7,052 nt of DNA, from the NCBI GenBank assembly GCA_934538895.1, contig CAKTCH010000079.1, positions 1 to 7,052 of the forward strand, given 5' to 3'. The notes under the pieces were generated by a model. The model saw nothing but the letters and a program-made list of their open reading frames with translations. It did no database searches and had not been told where the DNA came from. The translations under genes were made by a program, and so were the position numbers. Shown here piece after piece: positions 5,931 through 7,052 of the stretch; the first letter of the stretch is position 1; each line of letters starts with the position of its first letter. The DNA is from an uncultured Alphaproteobacteria bacterium (GTDB lineage Bacteria; Pseudomonadota; Alphaproteobacteria; Micavibrionales; Micavibrionaceae).

Positions 5931-6029
5931 GTGATTGTTTACTTGAACTAACTTAATTAACTTTTTGATTTTAAAAGATTTGCATTGATCGTATCGAAAA
6001 TAAAATATGGAAATATATTAATTTAGACA

Positions 6030-6058
6030 TTGAAATTTTACCAGTTTTTAACTATAGT
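6030..6058 (+). promoter_or_regulatory. Sigma-70-type promoter of carD
   Basis: TTGAAA (6030-6035) and TATAGT (6053-6058) each match five of six consensus bases and are separated by exactly 17 bases. The upstream 100 bases are very AT-rich. Transcription would start near 6065, leaving a leader of about 120 bases before ATG 6184. This is the best promoter in the window. Confidence 0.6.
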
Positions 6059-6092
6059 CACTCCATTCGCAATAGCGGCTTAGGCCCTTTCT

Positions 6093-6107
6093 AGCCATAA
6101 TCTGGCT
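6093..6107 (+). other. Small hairpin in the carD leader
   Basis: AGCCA, loop TAATC, TGGCT: a perfect 5-base-pair stem about 30 bases downstream of the predicted transcription start. It may be chance by itself; the second hairpin at 6125-6149 makes the leader look structured. Confidence 0.25.
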
Positions 6108-6124
6108 CGAAGGACTGTGTCATC

Positions 6125-6149
6125 GGGGTCATCCGTCAGGATAATCCCC
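6125..6149 (+). other. GGGG/CCCC hairpin in the carD leader
   Basis: GGGG (6125-6128) pairs with CCCC (6146-6149) and ATCC (6131-6134) with GGAT (6139-6142), around a GTCA loop, with a small internal loop (TC against AAT). It ends 34 bases before the start codon and leaves the ribosome site AAAGG (6172-6176, seven bases before ATG 6184) free. It could influence message stability or translation; no known riboswitch is recognised. Confidence 0.35.
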
Positions 6150-6183
6150 TATTGCATTGATATTGATAGAAAAAGGTAGAGAG

Positions 6184-7052
6184 ATGGCAGCCACAAAAAC
6201 GAAAAAAGCACAAAAAGCTCCCCCTAAGAAATCTGTTAAAGCCGTAACACCGAAGGCCAAGGCCAGCAAGCTGACCGCCAAAACTGTGAAAACAGCCACC
6301 ACCGCCAAGAAAGCCGCCCCCGTGAAAACCACCGCCAAGACAAACGCTAAAACAAGCGTTGCCAAGACCGCTACGGTCAGAAAAGCCGCGCCGGTGAAAA
6401 CTACGGCTAAAACCCCTGCCAAAACCAGGAACGTCAAGGCTTCTCAAAAAGCTGCCGCGCCGGTCGTTGTAAAATCCGCGGCCAAGGCCTCCGTTGTTTC
6501 CGCCCCTGCCGCCGCAAAAGCGGTCGTGGCGAAAGCGGTAACCCTGCCCGTGCGCCAGTCCGCCATGGCGCCAACGGCAGCCCAGCGCCCGAACAGCCCC
6601 TTCGCAAATGTACGTGCCGGGCAGCAGCCCCAGCGCCAGATCATCACCACAGCGCCGAAAGCGCCGCTGAACGACAATGGCGGCGTCGTATTCAAAGTGG
6701 GGGACGCCGTTGTTTATCCGGCTCACGGTGTAGGCGTTGTCGAGAACATCGAAACGCAAACCATTGCCGGCATGGATATCCAGCTCTACGCCATCCGCTT
6801 TGAAAAAGACCGCATGTCCCTGAAAATCCCGGTATTCAAGGCCAAGGCTTCCGGTCTGCGCAAGCTGTGCTCGACCGACCGCCTGAAAGACGCGATGAAA
6901 ACCCTGCAAGGCCGCGCCAAGATCAAGCGCACCATGTGGAGCCGCCGCGCGCAGGAATACGAAATGAAGATCAACTCCGGCGATCCGGTATCCATCGCCG
7001 AGGTCCTGCGCGACCTGAAGCGCAGCAACGACGACCACGAGCAATCCTACTC
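6184..7052 (+). CDS. carD: CarD/CdnL-family RNA polymerase-binding regulator with a long histone-H1-like N-terminal tail; 3' end outside window
   Basis: The frame is open from ATG 6184 to the right edge (289 full codons). Residues 170-230 are the CarD RNA-polymerase-interacting domain: FKVGDAVVYPAHGVGVVENIE, then IAGMDIQLYAIRFEKDRMSLKIPV. Residues 231-289 are the helical DNA-contacting domain with LKDAMKTLQGRAKIKRTMWSRRAQEYE (W252) and INSGDP. Such proteins bind the beta subunit and stabilise open promoter complexes, notably at rRNA and other core promoters. The core closely fits alphaproteobacterial CarD, and probably only some tens of residues are missing. The odd part is residues 1-163: no Asp or Glu at all, 28 Lys in the first 120 residues, with Ala, Thr, Pro and Val, resembling histone H1 tails. 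It includes two copies of KAAPVKTTAKT. The start is supported by AAAGG seven bases upstream and a good promoter. A later start is possible but none has a clear ribosome site. Confidence 0.93.
   Translation, partial: MAATKTKKAQKAPPKKSVKAVTPKAKASKLTAKTVKTATTAKKAAPVKTTAKTNAKTSVAKTATVRKAAPVKTTAKTPAKTRNVKASQKAAAPVVVKSAAKASVVSAPAAAKAVVAKAVTLPVRQSAMAPTAAQRPNSPFANVRAGQQPQRQIITTAPKAPLNDNGGVVFKVGDAVVYPAHGVGVVENIETQTIAGMDIQLYAIRFEKDRMSLKIPVFKAKASGLRKLCSTDRLKDAMKTLQGRAKIKRTMWSRRAQEYEMKINSGDPVSIAEVLRDLKRSNDDHEQSY
6310..6414 (+). repeat. carD: Two copies of KAAPVKTTAKT in the CarD tail
   Basis: The copies are encoded at 6310-6342 and 6382-6414 (residues 43-53 and 67-77). The peptides are identical but the DNA differs at several third codon positions, so this is not a recent perfect duplication. 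Looser AKT/AKA units surround them, as in H1-like tails. Confidence 0.7.

Larger units (their letters stand above)
5867..6183. other. AT-rich intergenic region between fdxA and carD
   Basis: These 317 bases hold no gene that I can support; the longest start-bearing frames on the plus strand are about a dozen codons. Bases 5921-6060 contain 29 G or C in 140 (21%), far below the neighbouring genes. The region contains a weak terminator at its left end, a good promoter at 6030-6058, and a leader of about 120 bases with two hairpins. The AT-rich block just upstream of the -35 could serve as an UP element or a site for a nucleoid protein. Confidence 0.6.

Noticed and set aside
6136..7044. 302-codon minus-strand frame, Gly/Phe-rich, opposite carD
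   Set aside because: It is the complement of a Lys/Ala-rich coding sequence (AAG/GCC codons become CTT/GGC), which explains both length and composition; the plus strand is a clear CarD.
1..7052. Search for tRNA, rRNA, CRISPR array, insertion sequence, integrase or toxin-antitoxin pair
   Set aside because: No such signature was seen on either strand; the only clear repeat is the one inside the CarD tail.

Overview
The window (7,052 bases, G+C-rich in the genes) looks like chromosomal DNA from an alphaproteobacterium, possibly a little-studied or metagenome-derived lineage. The main reason is the order fdxA then carD on the same strand, a common alphaproteobacterial arrangement, with a CarD core of alphaproteobacterial type. 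No rRNA, tRNA, transposase, CRISPR or phage gene is visible, so this is mostly housekeeping and stress-response DNA.

Layout from left to right. (1) Bases 1-1329: one open frame running in from the left edge. It starts as a fragment of a small, probably periplasmic, copper-operon-type protein and continues in frame as a class I DNA photolyase lacking its N-terminal antenna-binding region. (2) Bases 1342-2259: an LD-carboxypeptidase of the LdcA/S66 family, 12 bases behind the photolyase and probably co-transcribed with it. (3) Bases 3544-2290, minus strand: a short-chain dehydrogenase followed by an overlapping NTF2/SnoaL-like gene, convergent with ldcA. (4) A 187-base divergent promoter region. 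(5) Bases 3732-4691: a ten-helix EamA/DMT transporter whose 3' end overlaps (6) a convergent minus-strand gene (5410-4679) of unknown function with an HxD...H...R pattern and a resemblance to DUF1826. (7) Bases 5522-5866: fdxA, a seven-iron ferredoxin. (8) A 317-base AT-rich intergenic region with the best promoter in the window and a structured leader. (9) Base 6184 to the right edge: carD, whose product carries a roughly 163-residue lysine/alanine-rich tail with no acidic residue.

Functionally, photolyase, SDR and SnoaL-like genes are often neighbours in light or singlet-oxygen stress loci, so the left half may be a rearranged form of such a locus. FdxA and CarD are core electron-transfer and transcription functions. 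The points most worth checking are the copper-protein/photolyase junction near bases 196-233 (real deletion-fusion or assembly chimera), the histone-H1-like tail on CarD, and the possible iron-dependent oxygenase fold of the unknown gene.
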